This document shows positions 17,350 to 27,413 of a DNA stretch of 45,631 nucleotides, in pieces (position 1 is the stretch's first letter; each line of letters starts with the position of its first letter). The position numbers and the translations under genes are program-made. The notes below the pieces were generated by a model, which was not told the DNA's origin, made no database searches, and saw only the letters and a program-made list of their open reading frames with translations. The stretch is from Thiocapsa sp. (GTDB lineage Bacteria > Pseudomonadota > Gammaproteobacteria > Chromatiales > Chromatiaceae), in assembly GCF_022340925.1 (NCBI RefSeq), contig NZ_JAJDNA010000072.1, positions 1 through 45,631 on the forward strand, written 5' to 3'.

Positions 17350-20300
17350 CTAGCGACTCTCCGGGTCGCCTTCATCTTCGATCTTCAACCGGATTCCTCG
17401 ACGCGACGCCTTTTTCTGCACGCCCTGCGTCGTTTTTTTCGCCGCTCCCGCGGCCTTTGGCTGAGCGGCGGGCTTGGCCTCGGCACGCTTCTTCGCCACG
17501 GTCTTCCTCGCTGCCGGACGCCTCTTTTCAGCGCCCGATGCCACGCCCGGGTCGTCCGCGCTCGGTGCCGGGCGCGAGGGCGCAACGGGAGTCGCGGCCG
17601 GCGCCGGACGCTCGCGGGCGGATGGGGAAGCGGCAACCGCCGTCTTCCCGGGTCGCGCGGGCGCGGGTCGTGCCGAACGACCCTTCAGGGCATCCTTGGC
17701 CGCATCGAACAAGAGCAGAAAGATCCCCCGCACGGCGTAAAGTGCCAGGATGAAGGCCTCCACCGTCTTGCCCAAGAACCGGCTGACCCCGCCCTCACCG
17801 CCGCGGCGGGTCGGCTGCGCCGTTTTGACATCCGCCTGACAGGGCAGGCTGGTGCCGAGCGGTGCAGTGGCCGCGGCGACCCGGCACATGTCCTCGCTTG
17901 CGGCGACGCAACCGAGCGGAATCACAATCAGCGTCAGAACCGTCGAGACCAGGACGCCGGACAGGAGCGAGATCGCCATTCCTTGGAAGATCGGGTCGGT
18001 GATGATCACGCTCGACCCGGCAACCAGAGCGAAGGCCGTGATCAAGATGGGGCGCGTGCGAATCTTACAGGACCGGATCATCGCCTCCGCCACCGGCACG
18101 CCCTTCTGAATCTCGTGGATGGCGAAATCGACCAGGAGGATCGAGTTGCGCACGATGATCCCGGCGAGCGCGATCCAACCGATCATCGAGGTGGCGGTGA
18201 ACTCGCCGCCGAGTCCCAGACTGAACATCAGGGCATGGGCCGGAATGATCCCGAGCAGGGTCAGCGGGATGGGGGCCATGATGACCAGGGGGATCCGGAA
18301 GTTGCCGAACTCCCACACCACCAGGATGTAGATCAGCACCAAGGCGACCGCGAATGCGGCGCCCATGTCCCGGAAGGTCTCGTAAGTGACCGTCCACTCC
18401 CCGGCCCAGGTCCAGGCGAGGCGACTGCTGTCAGGCGGGGCTCCCAGCCAGTAGATGGCGTCTTCCACCCCTTCCTCGCCCTGCGGCTTGGTCCCGTCCG
18501 GGGCCGTGTAATCCTGCTCCTCCAGGAGTCGCTGGACCTGGAACATGGCGTAAACGGGCGCGGCCAGCTTCCCTCCGACGTCGGAGACCACGTACTCGAC
18601 CGGCCGGAGGTCCTTGTGATAGATGATGTCTTCCTCAGGCGTCAGCTCGAATTCACCGAGCTCCCGCAGCGGCACCGTGAAACCGTGGCTCGACTGGACC
18701 GGCAGATCACCGAGACGTTCCACCTGCGAGCGCTCGGCGAGTGGAACCTGGAGGAGGATTTCAACCGGCTCGTGTCCGATCTGACGACCCGCCTGGGGCT
18801 TGATGTCCCCGATCGGCGCCCCACCCAGCGCCATCGCGAGGTTCCGATTGATGGTGTCGACCGAAATGCCGCGGCGCACCGCCTTCTCGGTGTCGACGTT
18901 AAAACGCCAGTAATCGAAGGCGCCGCGCAGATAATTGTCGACATCGCGGGCGCTCTCGGCCTCTTCGAAGATCCCGGTGAGATCGCGTGCAAACTGACGT
19001 CGCAGCTCCGGCGACGGGCCATAGACCTCGGCAACGACTGACTGGAGCACCGGCGGCCCGGGGGGCATCTCGACCACCGAGATCGTGGCGCCCGTCCCCT
19101 CGACCAGCTTGTCCAGAAGCTCGCGCGCCTCGACGGCAATGTCGTGGCTGGTCCGGTCCCGGTCGTGCTTATCGGTCAGCTGGACCTGAAGCTCGCCTTG
19201 CCAGGGATCTGAGCGCAGGTAGTAATGACGGACCATGCCGTTGAAATCGAAGGGACGGGCGGTCCCCGCATAGAGCTGAATCGCGGTAACCTCGGGCAAG
19301 GTGTTCAGCTTATCCGCCATTCGATGCGCCAGGTTGGCGGTCACCGGCAGGGCCGTGCCCTCCGGCATGTCCAAGACCACCGAGAACTCCGGCTTGTTGT
19401 CCAGCGGGAGCATCTTGACCGCCACCCAGTTGAAGTAAAAGAAGGACAGGGTGAAGAGAAAGGTGCCCCAGAGTGCCAGGCGGAAGATCAAACGCTTCCC
19501 GGTGTCCTCGATCAACGGCGTCAGGACCCGGCGAAAGAATTTCTCCAGGTTCTCCGCCTCCTTGTGCTCACGCTTTTCGGCCGCCTCCAGGTAGCGCATC
19601 GAGGGGCGCAGCCACCTGGAGATGGCCAGATAAGGCGTGAACACGAATGCCGCGAACAGCGAGATGAACATCGCCACCGAGCCGAGGACCGGAATCGGTG
19701 CCATATAGGGCCCCATCATGCCGCTGACGAAACCCATCGGCAGAAGGGCGGCGATGACCGTGAAGGTGGCAAGGATGGTCGGGTTGCCGACCTCGCGCAC
19801 GGCGTCGACGGCCGTGTCCTCGTCCGTACGCCCCTCCTCCAGCCAACGCCGATAGATGTTCTCCACGACGACGATCGCGTCGTCGACCAGGATCCCGATC
19901 GAGAAGATGAGTGCAAACAAGCTCACCCGATCGATGGTGTAGTTGGTCACCCAGGCGACGAAGACCGTCATGAAGAGGACGACCGGGATAACCAGCATCA
20001 CCACGATGGCGGGGCGCACGGCACGGAACGCCAGCAGGACCAGGATCACGACGAACAGGGTTGCCTTGATCAGCTTGCCGATCAACTCCGAGACCTTCTG
20101 GTCCGCCGACTGACCGTAGTTGCGCGTGACGCTGACCTCCACATTGTCGGGGATCCGCGATCCCTTGAGCTCTTCGACGCGGTCGATGATCGCATTGGCG
20201 ACCGTCACGCCGTTGGTCAGCTCCTTCTTCGCGACCGCGATGGTCACGGCGGGTCTTCCGCCAGCAACCTCCTCGATCTCCGAGGCCGGCCCGGTATAGT

Positions 20301-21213
20301 AGGAGACCAGCTCGGAGGCATCCTCGGGACCCTGCGAGATGCGCGCCACGTCATACATGTAGACGGGCAGATCGTTGAAGGTGCCCACGACCAGGTGACT
20401 GATGTCCTCGACCCCGGTCAGGAAGGCGCCGGTCGTGACCGAGAAGCGGGCGCCGCTTGCCTCGAGCCCCCCCGCGACTTGCTCGGCATTGGCGCTGGTG
20501 AGGGTCTGCGCCACTTGATCGAGACTGATCTGGTAACCGGACAGCCGTTCCGGCAAGACGTCCACGGTCACCTGCTCGCGACGTCCGCCGACGATAAAGG
20601 CATTGCCCGTGTCCTTGACCTGCTTGACAGCCTGGAGCACATCCTGACCGAGCAGCCGCAGCTGGCCGTCATCGACGTCCGGAATTCCATCCCCATCGAG
20701 ATCCCTGGACCACAGCGTCAAGGTCACGATCGGGACATCGTCGATCCCCTTGGTCTTGACCAGAGGCGGCAACACCCCCGGCGGGATCTTGTCCATATTC
20801 GACGAGATCTTGTCGTTCACCTTGACGAGCGAGGGCCCCATGTCCTCGCCGACCTCGAACTCGACGGTCACGATCCCCTGGCCGCGCTGGGACGCGGAGT
20901 AGACGTGCTTGACCCCCGGGATCTCGCTCATCATCCGCTCCAGCGGCTGCATGGCCATGTTGGCGACCTGCTGCGCGGATGCGCCCGGATACTGCACCAT
21001 GATGTCGATCATGGGCACCGAGATCTGCGGGTCCTCCTGACGCGGGGTCATGATCAGGCCCAGCAGGCCCATCAGGAGCATCGCGACATAGAAAAGGGGC
21101 GAGAGCGGGGAGCGGATGAAGAACCGAGCCGTCCGGCCGGCGACCCCGAGATTGTCCTCGTTGTAACCGGGATCCTCGCGGTCCTGCAGGGTGGAGGTGA
21201 CGTCTTGGCTCAT
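17350..21213 (-). CDS. RND-family efflux permease with calcium-loop-like insert and long basic C-terminal tail
   Basis: A 1287-residue inner-membrane RND (AcrB/HAE-type) transporter that should drive proton-coupled export with the adaptor encoded upstream. Signs are the first membrane helix after FFIRSPLSPLF, QYPGASAQQVANMAMQPLE, the TM4 proton-relay pair IGILVDDAIVVVEN, and the second-half TMs LIYILVVWEF and GIIVRNSILLVDFAI. Two parts are unusual. Residues 171-182 (DLDGDGIPDVDD) form a DxDxDG calcium-loop-like insert in the porter domain. After the last regular TM there are about 165 extra residues: a further hydrophobic segment (about 1153-1169) and then a roughly 110-residue Ala/Pro/Lys/Arg-rich, histone-H1-like tail (1178-1287). 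Usual length is 1020-1100. No TolC-like gene is adjacent. Confidence 0.93.
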   Translation of the reverse strand: MSQDVTSTLQDREDPGYNEDNLGVAGRTARFFIRSPLSPLFYVAMLLMGLLGLIMTPRQEDPQISVPMIDIMVQYPGASAQQVANMAMQPLERMMSEIPGVKHVYSASQRGQGIVTVEFEVGEDMGPSLVKVNDKISSNMDKIPPGVLPPLVKTKGIDDVPIVTLTLWSRDLDGDGIPDVDDGQLRLLGQDVLQAVKQVKDTGNAFIVGGRREQVTVDVLPERLSGYQISLDQVAQTLTSANAEQVAGGLEASGARFSVTTGAFLTGVEDISHLVVGTFNDLPVYMYDVARISQGPEDASELVSYYTGPASEIEEVAGGRPAVTIAVAKKELTNGVTVANAIIDRVEELKGSRIPDNVEVSVTRNYGQSADQKVSELIGKLIKATLFVVILVLLAFRAVRPAIVVMLVIPVVLFMTVFVAWVTNYTIDRVSLFALIFSIGILVDDAIVVVENIYRRWLEEGRTDEDTAVDAVREVGNPTILATFTVIAALLPMGFVSGMMGPYMAPIPVLGSVAMFISLFAAFVFTPYLAISRWLRPSMRYLEAAEKREHKEAENLEKFFRRVLTPLIEDTGKRLIFRLALWGTFLFTLSFFYFNWVAVKMLPLDNKPEFSVVLDMPEGTALPVTANLAHRMADKLNTLPEVTAIQLYAGTARPFDFNGMVRHYYLRSDPWQGELQVQLTDKHDRDRTSHDIAVEARELLDKLVEGTGATISVVEMPPGPPVLQSVVAEVYGPSPELRRQFARDLTGIFEEAESARDVDNYLRGAFDYWRFNVDTEKAVRRGISVDTINRNLAMALGGAPIGDIKPQAGRQIGHEPVEILLQVPLAERSQVERLGDLPVQSSHGFTVPLRELGEFELTPEEDIIYHKDLRPVEYVVSDVGGKLAAPVYAMFQVQRLLEEQDYTAPDGTKPQGEEGVEDAIYWLGAPPDSSRLAWTWAGEWTVTYETFRDMGAAFAVALVLIYILVVWEFGNFRIPLVIMAPIPLTLLGIIPAHALMFSLGLGGEFTATSMIGWIALAGIIVRNSILLVDFAIHEIQKGVPVAEAMIRSCKIRTRPILITAFALVAGSSVIITDPIFQGMAISLLSGVLVSTVLTLIVIPLGCVAASEDMCRVAAATAPLGTSLPCQADVKTAQPTRRGGEGGVSRFLGKTVEAFILALYAVRGIFLLLFDAAKDALKGRSARPAPARPGKTAVAASPSARERPAPAATPVAPSRPAPSADDPGVASGAEKRRPAARKTVAKKRAEAKPAAQPKAAGAAKKTTQGVQKKASRRGIRLKIEDEGDPESR

Positions 21214-21309
21214 GTCGAATCCAGATTAACCGGGCCGTCGCCGCATCGCTGCGACATCAAATCCGCGGGCGACCGTCCGATCGATCACCGTGCGCCGGAA
21301 TACGGGTCA

Positions 21310-22467
21310 CTAACGATCGCCCGGCGAACCTCTGGTCGCCCAGCCGGCGGTCACGCGTGGCCCTGGATTCGTCAGGACGCGCTCCCCTGCCCGAAGCCCA
21401 CTGAGCACCGTCACCATGCCGCCACTGAGCTCCTCGCCGACACGAATCAGACGCAGCTGCGGCTCACCGCGCTCGTTCACGACATAGACCCCGGGCAGGC
21501 TGCCGTTGTAGCGGACCGCGGTGCTCGGGATGACCGGGTTGGCGCGCGCCGGGGCATTGAGATCCGGTACCAGGACCTTGGCATACATGCCGGGCTCGGA
21601 GACACCTTGCGGCAGGTCGAACTTGATCTTGACGGTGTGGCGTTGGGGATCGGCCATCGGGAAGATCTGCGCCACCCGCACGGGCACGCGCCGGTTGTCC
21701 GGGTCGAGCTCCGCCTGGACCATCATGCCGTCGCGCAGGCCCGGCCGCAGCCGTGCCGGGACGTCGACCTCGACCTGAAGATACTCGACGTCGGCGTAGT
21801 TCAGCATGGGCTGGCCGGGCTGGACGGTGTCCCCCACCTCGACGAATTTACGCACGATCACGCCGTCGAAGGGAGCGATGCTGCGGGCGTCTCGGACCTT
21901 GGAATCGATCGCCTGGAGCTCCGCCTGAAGGCGCATCATGGCGTTCTGGGCCTCCTGGATCTGGATCCCGGAGGCGAAGAGGTCGGCTGAACGCTCCGCC
22001 GAGCGCTCGCGGTCGCCCACGAAGCTTTCGACCGGCCGCGTGAACATCTGATCGAAGAGATTCGGCAGGCCCATCCCCCCGGGGGCCGAGCGCGACTGCG
22101 GCGAGAAGATCTCGCGCGAGTACTGCACCCCCGCGTTGCGCAGCTGAGCATCGGCACTCGCCATCTGCGCGAGGAGTGCCCGCCGGTTGGCCAGGAGCTC
22201 AGCGTCATCGATCGCCACCAGCAGGTCCTTCTCTTTGAAGGTATCCCCCTCTCGGCCCGCGATATAGTTCACCCGCCCCGGAAGCTGTGCGGCGAGCGTC
22301 ACCTCTTTGTACGGGACCACGCTGCCGCCCAGCGAGACCGTGGGCGCGCCATGCGCCTGCTGCACCAGGAAGGTCTCGTCGACGTCGGCACGCGGCAGGC
22401 CGGCCGGGGCGGCTAGGGTCAGGGCGAGCGTGCACGCGAGAAAGGCGTTTCGAATCAGTATGGGCAT
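21310..22467 (-). CDS. RND efflux periplasmic adaptor (membrane fusion protein)
   Basis: The 385-residue product is an HlyD/AcrA-type adaptor linking the RND pump to an outer-membrane channel. It has a signal peptide (MPILIRNAFLACTLALTLAA), a lipoyl-like half (VTLAAQLPGRVNYI ... VAIDDAELLANRRALL), a helical hairpin from about 110 to 195, the second lipoyl half (SIAPFDGVIVRKFVEVGDTVQPGQPM) and the beta-barrel/membrane-proximal domains. The helical hairpin includes an unusual Pro/Gly/Phe-rich segment (SRSAPGGMGLPNLFDQMF). No Cys follows the signal peptide in lipobox position, so it is probably soluble. The ATG at 22467 is preferred over the open frame to 22518 because the signal peptide starts there. 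The pump follows after 96 bp. Confidence 0.92.
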   Translation of the reverse strand: MPILIRNAFLACTLALTLAAPAGLPRADVDETFLVQQAHGAPTVSLGGSVVPYKEVTLAAQLPGRVNYIAGREGDTFKEKDLLVAIDDAELLANRRALLAQMASADAQLRNAGVQYSREIFSPQSRSAPGGMGLPNLFDQMFTRPVESFVGDRERSAERSADLFASGIQIQEAQNAMMRLQAELQAIDSKVRDARSIAPFDGVIVRKFVEVGDTVQPGQPMLNYADVEYLQVEVDVPARLRPGLRDGMMVQAELDPDNRRVPVRVAQIFPMADPQRHTVKIKFDLPQGVSEPGMYAKVLVPDLNAPARANPVIPSTAVRYNGSLPGVYVVNERGEPQLRLIRVGEELSGGMVTVLSGLRAGERVLTNPGPRVTAGWATRGSPGDR

Positions 22468-23007
22468 CGGATCGCACACCAAACGCTGGGTTTTCTGTCG
22501 CACGTCCGAGCAGCGCACTGGCGGTCGGACCTGCCATGGTCACCGGACATCCTCATCGGACGGATCCGGCGCTTATCCGTTGCGGATCGGCGACATCCGG
22601 AGACGAGGGCATCGATCGCGTACAGTGCCGCATTATCATTCACTTGTCCGGACGGCGCAGTAGTGCAGTATGCATTCAGCGGTGCCCGACATTCAAGCTG
22701 GCGCGCATCGAATCCCAAGTGCCTGGCGGAGTCGCTTACCCCCGGCGCCGGATTTCCGCGCGGACAACTCCGGCGACCGACGGCGCGGCACGCTGCGGGT
22801 CGTCGGAAACCCTACGGACCGACCGGCTATGCCTCCGGCGAGAGATCGGTGTACCATCGGGTCCCGCTGTGTCCGGATGGAGTGCTGGATCCGCTTGCCG
22901 GGGTCGATCTCGCCCCCGGCCACGCGCGCGCCGCCGCACTTGCGGGGCGCTCGCCTTGACGGCGATCCCCGCTCGAAGAACTGACACCTTGACCGAGGAG
23001 CGTACCC
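22468..23007. other. 540-bp divergent intergenic region without a supportable gene
   Basis: This gap separates the leftward adaptor/pump pair from the rightward GTPase gene. Several open frames cross it, but their translations are Arg/Pro-rich with no recognisable motif or good ribosome site, as expected of high-GC DNA. It must hold promoters for both directions. A weak TTGTCC / TATGCA pair (22644, 22669) has a 19-bp spacer and is not convincing. The small palindrome GTCCGGAC (22646-22653) overlaps it. The only clear signal is the GAGGAG ribosome site at 22995-23000, 7 bases before the GTPase ATG. Confidence 0.5.
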
Positions 23008-24534
23008 ATGCCGTCTACCGCCGAGGCCGTCCAGCAGCGCCTGCAAGAGCTTGAGTCGCACCTGGAGCAAGAAAATCCGGTCCTCCTCAATGCCGTCCAG
23101 AGCTTCCGGGCGATCGACCGCGTGGCCTACGGCATGGGCCTGCTGGAGCCGAATCAGTCCTTTGCGACGCAGATCCCCTGGTGGCCTCTGATCTCGATCT
23201 TGGGTACCTTCTCGGCCGGCAAGTCAACCTTCATCAACTACTTTCTCGGCCACAAGCTACAACGCACCGGGAACCAGGCGGTCGACGATCGCTTCACCGT
23301 CATCGTCTACAGCCCGGAGGCCGTCAGCCATTCGCTCCCCGGCGTCTCTCTCGACTCGGACCCGCGCTTCCCCTTCTATCAGATGTCGCGCGACATCGAG
23401 CTGGTCGCCGGCGGCGAAGGTAAGCGCATCGATGCCTATCTCCAGCTCAAGACCTGTCGCAGTGATCGGCTGCGCGGCAAGATCCTGATCGATTCCCCCG
23501 GTTTTGATGCGGACGCCCAGCGCACCGCCATCCTGCGCATCACCGATCACATGATCGATCTCTCCGACCTGGTGCTGGTGTTCTTCGATGCACGTCATCC
23601 CGAGCCGGGTGCCATGCGCGACACATTGAAGCACCTGGTCGTGGATACGATCCACCGCGCCGATTCCGGAAAATTCCTCTATATCCTGAACCAGCTCGAT
23701 ACCGCAGCCAACGAGGACAATCCGGAGGACGTTGTTGCGGCCTGGCTGCGAGCGGTCGGTGAGGCCGGGCTGACCGCCGGACGTTTCTACACCATCTACA
23801 GTCCGGAGGCGGCCAATACCATCCCCGAGGAGCACAAGCGCAAGCGCTTCGAGAAGAAGCGCGACCAAGATCTGGGGGAGATCTTCCTGCGGATGGAACG
23901 CGTCGAGATCGAGCGCGCCTATCGCATCATCGCCGCACTGCGCGACACTGCGAACGACTTCGCCCAGCAGACAGCGCCCATGCTGCGGGGGGCGGTGCGC
24001 CGCTGGCGGGCGCGCACGCTGGTCGCCGACGGCCTGTTGCTCGCCCTCGCCGGCGCGCTCTTCCTCAATTGGAGTATCGGGGCAGGGCATTGGCAGGGGC
24101 TTTCCTATCGCCCCGAATGGCTCGCCGTGCTCGCGCGCGAGTTATCGTGGGGGCCGGCCGGACTCGCGGGCATCCTGATCCTGATCGCCCTGGGGGCGCA
24201 CTTCGCCGTCCGCACGCTGGCGGCCAGGAGCGTGCTGCCCTGGCTGCGCAAACAGGTGGCCCTGAATAACCCGCCGGGCAACCTGTTGAGCGCCTTCCAA
24301 AACAACACCCGTTTCTATCGGCCCGTGATCCTCGGATCGCCGGTCGGATGGGGCTCCAAGGCCCGCGCACAGATCAACGAGGTGCTGCAGAGCTGCGAGA
24401 ACTATGTCCAGACGCTGAACGAGCGTTACACCAACCCCAAAGGACTGAAGGAGCCGCCGCCCAAGGCGCAGACCGAGCGCCTGCCCGACGACGCGGCCGC
24501 GGTGCTCGGAAAGCATCGACGATCGGCGGCATGA
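23008..24534 (+). CDS. EHD/dynamin-like membrane GTPase
   Basis: A 508-residue GTPase of the dynamin superfamily. The P-loop GTFSAGKST (66-74) has the dynamin/EHD GxxSxGKST form. Switch I is DDRFTVIVY (93-101), G3 is DSPG (162-165) and G4 is NQLD (228-231). DLVLVFFDARHPEP (187-200) resembles the EHD segment after G3 more than classical dynamin. Two membrane segments lie near 345-365 and 387-408, with a helical part on each side and a charged tail. Such proteins bend or tether membranes; in a purple bacterium a role in intracytoplasmic membranes is possible but unproven. A GAGGAG ribosome site gives a firm start. nadA follows after 66 bp in the same direction. Confidence 0.88.
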   Translation: MPSTAEAVQQRLQELESHLEQENPVLLNAVQSFRAIDRVAYGMGLLEPNQSFATQIPWWPLISILGTFSAGKSTFINYFLGHKLQRTGNQAVDDRFTVIVYSPEAVSHSLPGVSLDSDPRFPFYQMSRDIELVAGGEGKRIDAYLQLKTCRSDRLRGKILIDSPGFDADAQRTAILRITDHMIDLSDLVLVFFDARHPEPGAMRDTLKHLVVDTIHRADSGKFLYILNQLDTAANEDNPEDVVAAWLRAVGEAGLTAGRFYTIYSPEAANTIPEEHKRKRFEKKRDQDLGEIFLRMERVEIERAYRIIAALRDTANDFAQQTAPMLRGAVRRWRARTLVADGLLLALAGALFLNWSIGAGHWQGLSYRPEWLAVLARELSWGPAGLAGILILIALGAHFAVRTLAARSVLPWLRKQVALNNPPGNLLSAFQNNTRFYRPVILGSPVGWGSKARAQINEVLQSCENYVQTLNERYTNPKGLKEPPPKAQTERLPDDAAAVLGKHRRSAA

Positions 24535-24600
24535 GCGCTGCCGACCCGGCCGCGCGCCTCGGTTGGTTTCAGCCATTCTTGCACGACTAACGACCAGACG

Positions 24601-25671
24601 ATGCCCAGCGCAACTCCAGACCAGCCAACACGACCGGGCCTCGAGATCCCGCCGCATCCTGCGTGGCCGAGCTTGAGCGACGACGAGAAGGCTGCGACCA
24701 AGACTCGGATCAAAGGGCTGCTCCAAGCCCGGGACGCGGTCCTGGTCGCCCACTATTACACCGACGGCGACCTTCAGGCGCTCGCAGAAGAGAGCGGCGG
24801 CTGTGTCGCGGACTCCTTGGAGATGGCGCGCTTCGGTGCGGACAGCGCGGCCGGCACACTGGTCGTCTGCGGCGTCCGGTTTATGGGTGAGACCGCCAAG
24901 ATCCTCAATCCGGAGAAGCGCGTCCTGATGCCCGACCTGCGTGCCACCTGCTCGCTCGACGAGGGGTGCCCGGCCGACGAGTTCAGCGCCTTTTGCGACG
25001 CGCATCCGGATCACACGGTGGTGGTCTACGCAAACACCAGCGCCGCCGTCAAGGCCCGGTCCGACTGGGTGGTGACCTCCAGCATCGCCCTGCCCCTCGT
25101 CGCCCATCTCGCCGAGCAAGGCCACAAGATTCTCTGGGCACCCGACAAGCATCTCGGTCATTACGTGCAACGCATGACCGGGGCGGAGATGCTGATCTGG
25201 GACGGCGCATGCGTCGTCCACGAGGAGTTCAAGGCGTTCGCCCTCGAGCGCGTCCGCAGGCTCCACCCCGATGCCGCCGTCCTGGTCCACCCGGAATCAC
25301 CGGACGAGGTCGTGGATCAGGCCGATGTGGTCGGCTCCACCACCCAGCTCATCAAGGCGGTGGCGGAGCTTCCGAACCGCGAGTTCATCGTCGCGACCGA
25401 CGCGGGCATCTTCTGGAAGATGCACCAGGTCGCACCCGACAAGGTCCTGATCCCCGCCCCCACGGCCGGCGAGGGGGCGACCTGCGAGAGCTGCGCCCAC
25501 TGCCCCTGGATGGCGATGAACGCCTTGCAGAACCTGGAGCGGGTCCTCGTCACCGGGGATCAGGAGGTCCTGGTCGATCCCGAGCTCGGGGAACGTGCCC
25601 GGGTGCCGATTCAGCGGATGCTCGACTTCGCGCGAGAGCGGGGGATCGGCGCACGCCGTGACGCCGATTGA
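24601..25671 (+). CDS. nadA: quinolinate synthase NadA
   Basis: NadA condenses iminoaspartate with dihydroxyacetone phosphate to quinolinate, using a [4Fe-4S] cluster, in de novo NAD synthesis. The 356-residue protein shows [43 protein letters not shown] (first cluster Cys), [10 protein letters not shown] (second) and [14 protein letters not shown] (third), with [13 protein letters not shown] and the late MLDFARE. These are the three NadA triose-like repeats. It lies 66 bp behind the EHD-like GTPase. The coupling may be positional only, because nadB and nadC are not nearby. Confidence 0.96.
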   Translation: MPSATPDQPTRPGLEIPPHPAWPSLSDDEKAATKTRIKGLLQARDAVLVAHYYTDGDLQALAEESGGCVADSLEMARFGADSAAGTLVVCGVRFMGETAKILNPEKRVLMPDLRATCSLDEGCPADEFSAFCDAHPDHTVVVYANTSAAVKARSDWVVTSSIALPLVAHLAEQGHKILWAPDKHLGHYVQRMTGAEMLIWDGACVVHEEFKAFALERVRRLHPDAAVLVHPESPDEVVDQADVVGSTTQLIKAVAELPNREFIVATDAGIFWKMHQVAPDKVLIPAPTAGEGATCESCAHCPWMAMNALQNLERVLVTGDQEVLVDPELGERARVPIQRMLDFARERGIGARRDAD

Positions 25672-25825
25672 GTTGGTGCCAGACCCTTGCGCGCCTTGGC
25701 AACCGCGTCCCTGATGGCATAACATCGCTCAAGATAAGAACGAAAGACCCGCCAGCGCCGATACAGAATGAAGAGCCGCGGCGGCCCACGACGCCCTCCC
25801 GTCGTTGCTGTCAACGAGGATGTCT

Positions 25826-26398
25826 ATGTCGGAGTCCCGCCCGTCGACGCGCAGACGGCCACTGATTGTCGTCGCATTGGTTTTTCTCGCAGGGATCGGA
25901 TTCGCCGGTGCCTTGAGCGGCGGTTTGACTTACTCCAACCGGATGGAGCTCTGTGTCTCGTGCCACAGCCTCCAGGTGCCATACGAGGAGTACAAGGAAT
26001 CGATTCATTATAAGAACGCCTCCGGTGTGCAGGCGAAGTGCGCCGATTGCCATGTGCCGAAGGCATTCCTCCCCAAGCTCTATGCGAAGGTGTTGGCGGC
26101 CAAGGACGTCTACCACGAGATCATCGGAACCATCGACACGCCGGAGGAGTTCGAGGCCCACCGGTGGACGATGGCAAACCGCGTCTGGGATCGAATGAAG
26201 GCGACAGATTCACAGACCTGCCGCAGCTGTCATGCCTTTGCGAGCATGGACCTCTCCGCGCAGGAGCGTTCGGCGCGCAGTCGTCACGGGGCTGCCGAGG
26301 ACCGGGGGCTCACCTGTATCGATTGTCACAAGGGGATCGCCCATCGACTCCCGGAGGAGCCCGAGGAGATCGAGCCGCCGAATCCGGAGGACGCCTAG
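25826..26398 (+). CDS. NapC/NirT-type membrane-anchored tetraheme cytochrome c
   Basis: A 190-residue cytochrome with one N-terminal membrane anchor (about 14-34, [15 protein letters not shown] and following) and four CxxCH haem sites in order: CVSCH, CADCH, CRSCH and CIDCH. This is the NapC/NirT/NrfH layout, in which the protein passes electrons between the quinone pool and periplasmic partners. The start is decided by GAGGA at 25816-25820 with 5-bp spacing to ATG 25826; ATG 25820 and TTG 25805 are upstream alternatives. The ankyrin gene begins 7 bp after its stop and fccAB follows. It could link flavocytochrome c to the membrane, although the direction of electron flow is not shown. Confidence 0.9.
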   Translation: MSESRPSTRRRPLIVVALVFLAGIGFAGALSGGLTYSNRMELCVSCHSLQVPYEEYKESIHYKNASGVQAKCADCHVPKAFLPKLYAKVLAAKDVYHEIIGTIDTPEEFEAHRWTMANRVWDRMKATDSQTCRSCHAFASMDLSAQERSARSRHGAAEDRGLTCIDCHKGIAHRLPEEPEEIEPPNPEDA

Positions 26399-26405
26399 TC
26401 GCGGA

Positions 26406-27413
26406 ATGCGCCGCATGACCCGAGGTCCGTCATTGAGCACCACCGCCTTGCCGACACGACGTTCTCGCGCGAACGAGTGGATACTCGGGCTCGTCCTCTG
26501 CGGGATCCTTTGCGCCCCGGTCCTCGCTTCGACCGCAGACCTCGGCAAGGATCTGCGACTCGCCGCAATGATCGGCGACACCGAGACCGTTGCGGACCTG
26601 CTCGATCAAGGCGCGCCCGTCGATGCGGCCAACGAGTTCGGCAAGACGGCGCTGATGTTCGCGGTGGAATCCGGCGAACTGGAGACGGTCTCGCTGCTGC
26701 TCTCCCGGGGAGCCAATGTGAATGCCCGGACCGTCGCGACCTGCACCCCGCTGACCTTCGCCGCCGAGAGCGGCCATATCGGGATCTCGGCGCTCTTGAT
26801 CGAGCGCGGGGCCAATGTGCACGATCGCACACGAAGTGGCTGGAATCCACTCATGATCGCCTCGCGCTACGGCATCGCCGACATGGTCGAGCAGCTCCTC
26901 TTCCGCGGCGCCGATCCCAAGGCATCCGACCGGGAAGGCCGGACCGCGTTGATGCTTGCCGCGGCGCATGGCCAGCTGGACGTGATCAATCTGCTGGTGG
27001 ATGGCGGGGCCGAGCTGGAGTCGCGCGACCGTGAGGGCGAGACCGCGCTGCTGATCGCGGCCGACAAGGGTCATTGGGAGGTGGCTCGGGCGCTGCTCGA
27101 TCTCGGCGCCGACGTCAACGCGCGCGATGGCATGGGGGCGACCCCGTTGATCCTCGCAACCAGCCAGGGCCACCTGAGCGCCGCGAAGCTGCTGCTCGAG
27201 CACGGGGGCAACCCGAACCTGCAGGACGATGACGGCACCACCGCGCTCATGGAGGCCGTGGTGACCGATCACACTGACCTGATCCAGGTTCTCTTGGAGT
27301 ATCGAGCCAACCCGGCGCTCACCGATCATCAGGGTCGCACCGCGGCGGAGCTGGCAAGCCAGAGCGACAATCGAAAGGCCGCTGAGATCCTGACCCAGCG
27401 ACTGGAGCACTGA
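26406..27413 (+). CDS. exported ankyrin-repeat protein
   Basis: The 335-residue product has a long basic n-region, a hydrophobic signal segment ([17 protein letters not shown], ending near residue 45) and then nine consecutive ankyrin repeats to the C-terminus. Typical repeats read [20 protein letters not shown] and [20 protein letters not shown], with GANVNARD-type turns. It should be a periplasmic protein-binding scaffold. It starts 7 bp after the tetraheme cytochrome stop and lies 143 bp before fccA. ATG 26406 is used; ATG 26415 has a slightly better-spaced GCGGA and would remove three residues. No other domain is seen. Confidence 0.88.
   Translation: MRRMTRGPSLSTTALPTRRSRANEWILGLVLCGILCAPVLASTADLGKDLRLAAMIGDTETVADLLDQGAPVDAANEFGKTALMFAVESGELETVSLLLSRGANVNARTVATCTPLTFAAESGHIGISALLIERGANVHDRTRSGWNPLMIASRYGIADMVEQLLFRGADPKASDREGRTALMLAAAHGQLDVINLLVDGGAELESRDREGETALLIAADKGHWEVARALLDLGADVNARDGMGATPLILATSQGHLSAAKLLLEHGGNPNLQDDDGTTALMEAVVTDHTDLIQVLLEYRANPALTDHQGRTAAELASQSDNRKAAEILTQRLEH

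Noticed and set aside
17209..21990. Very long open frames on the + strand (610 and 921 codons) opposite the RND pump and adaptor
   Set aside because: They mirror the high-GC codon pattern of the RND genes, have His/Asp/Arg-rich compositions and show no motif.
22670..22984. 104-codon frame in the gap before the GTPase gene
   Set aside because: Arg/Pro-rich, no good ribosome site, no motif; typical of non-coding high-GC DNA.
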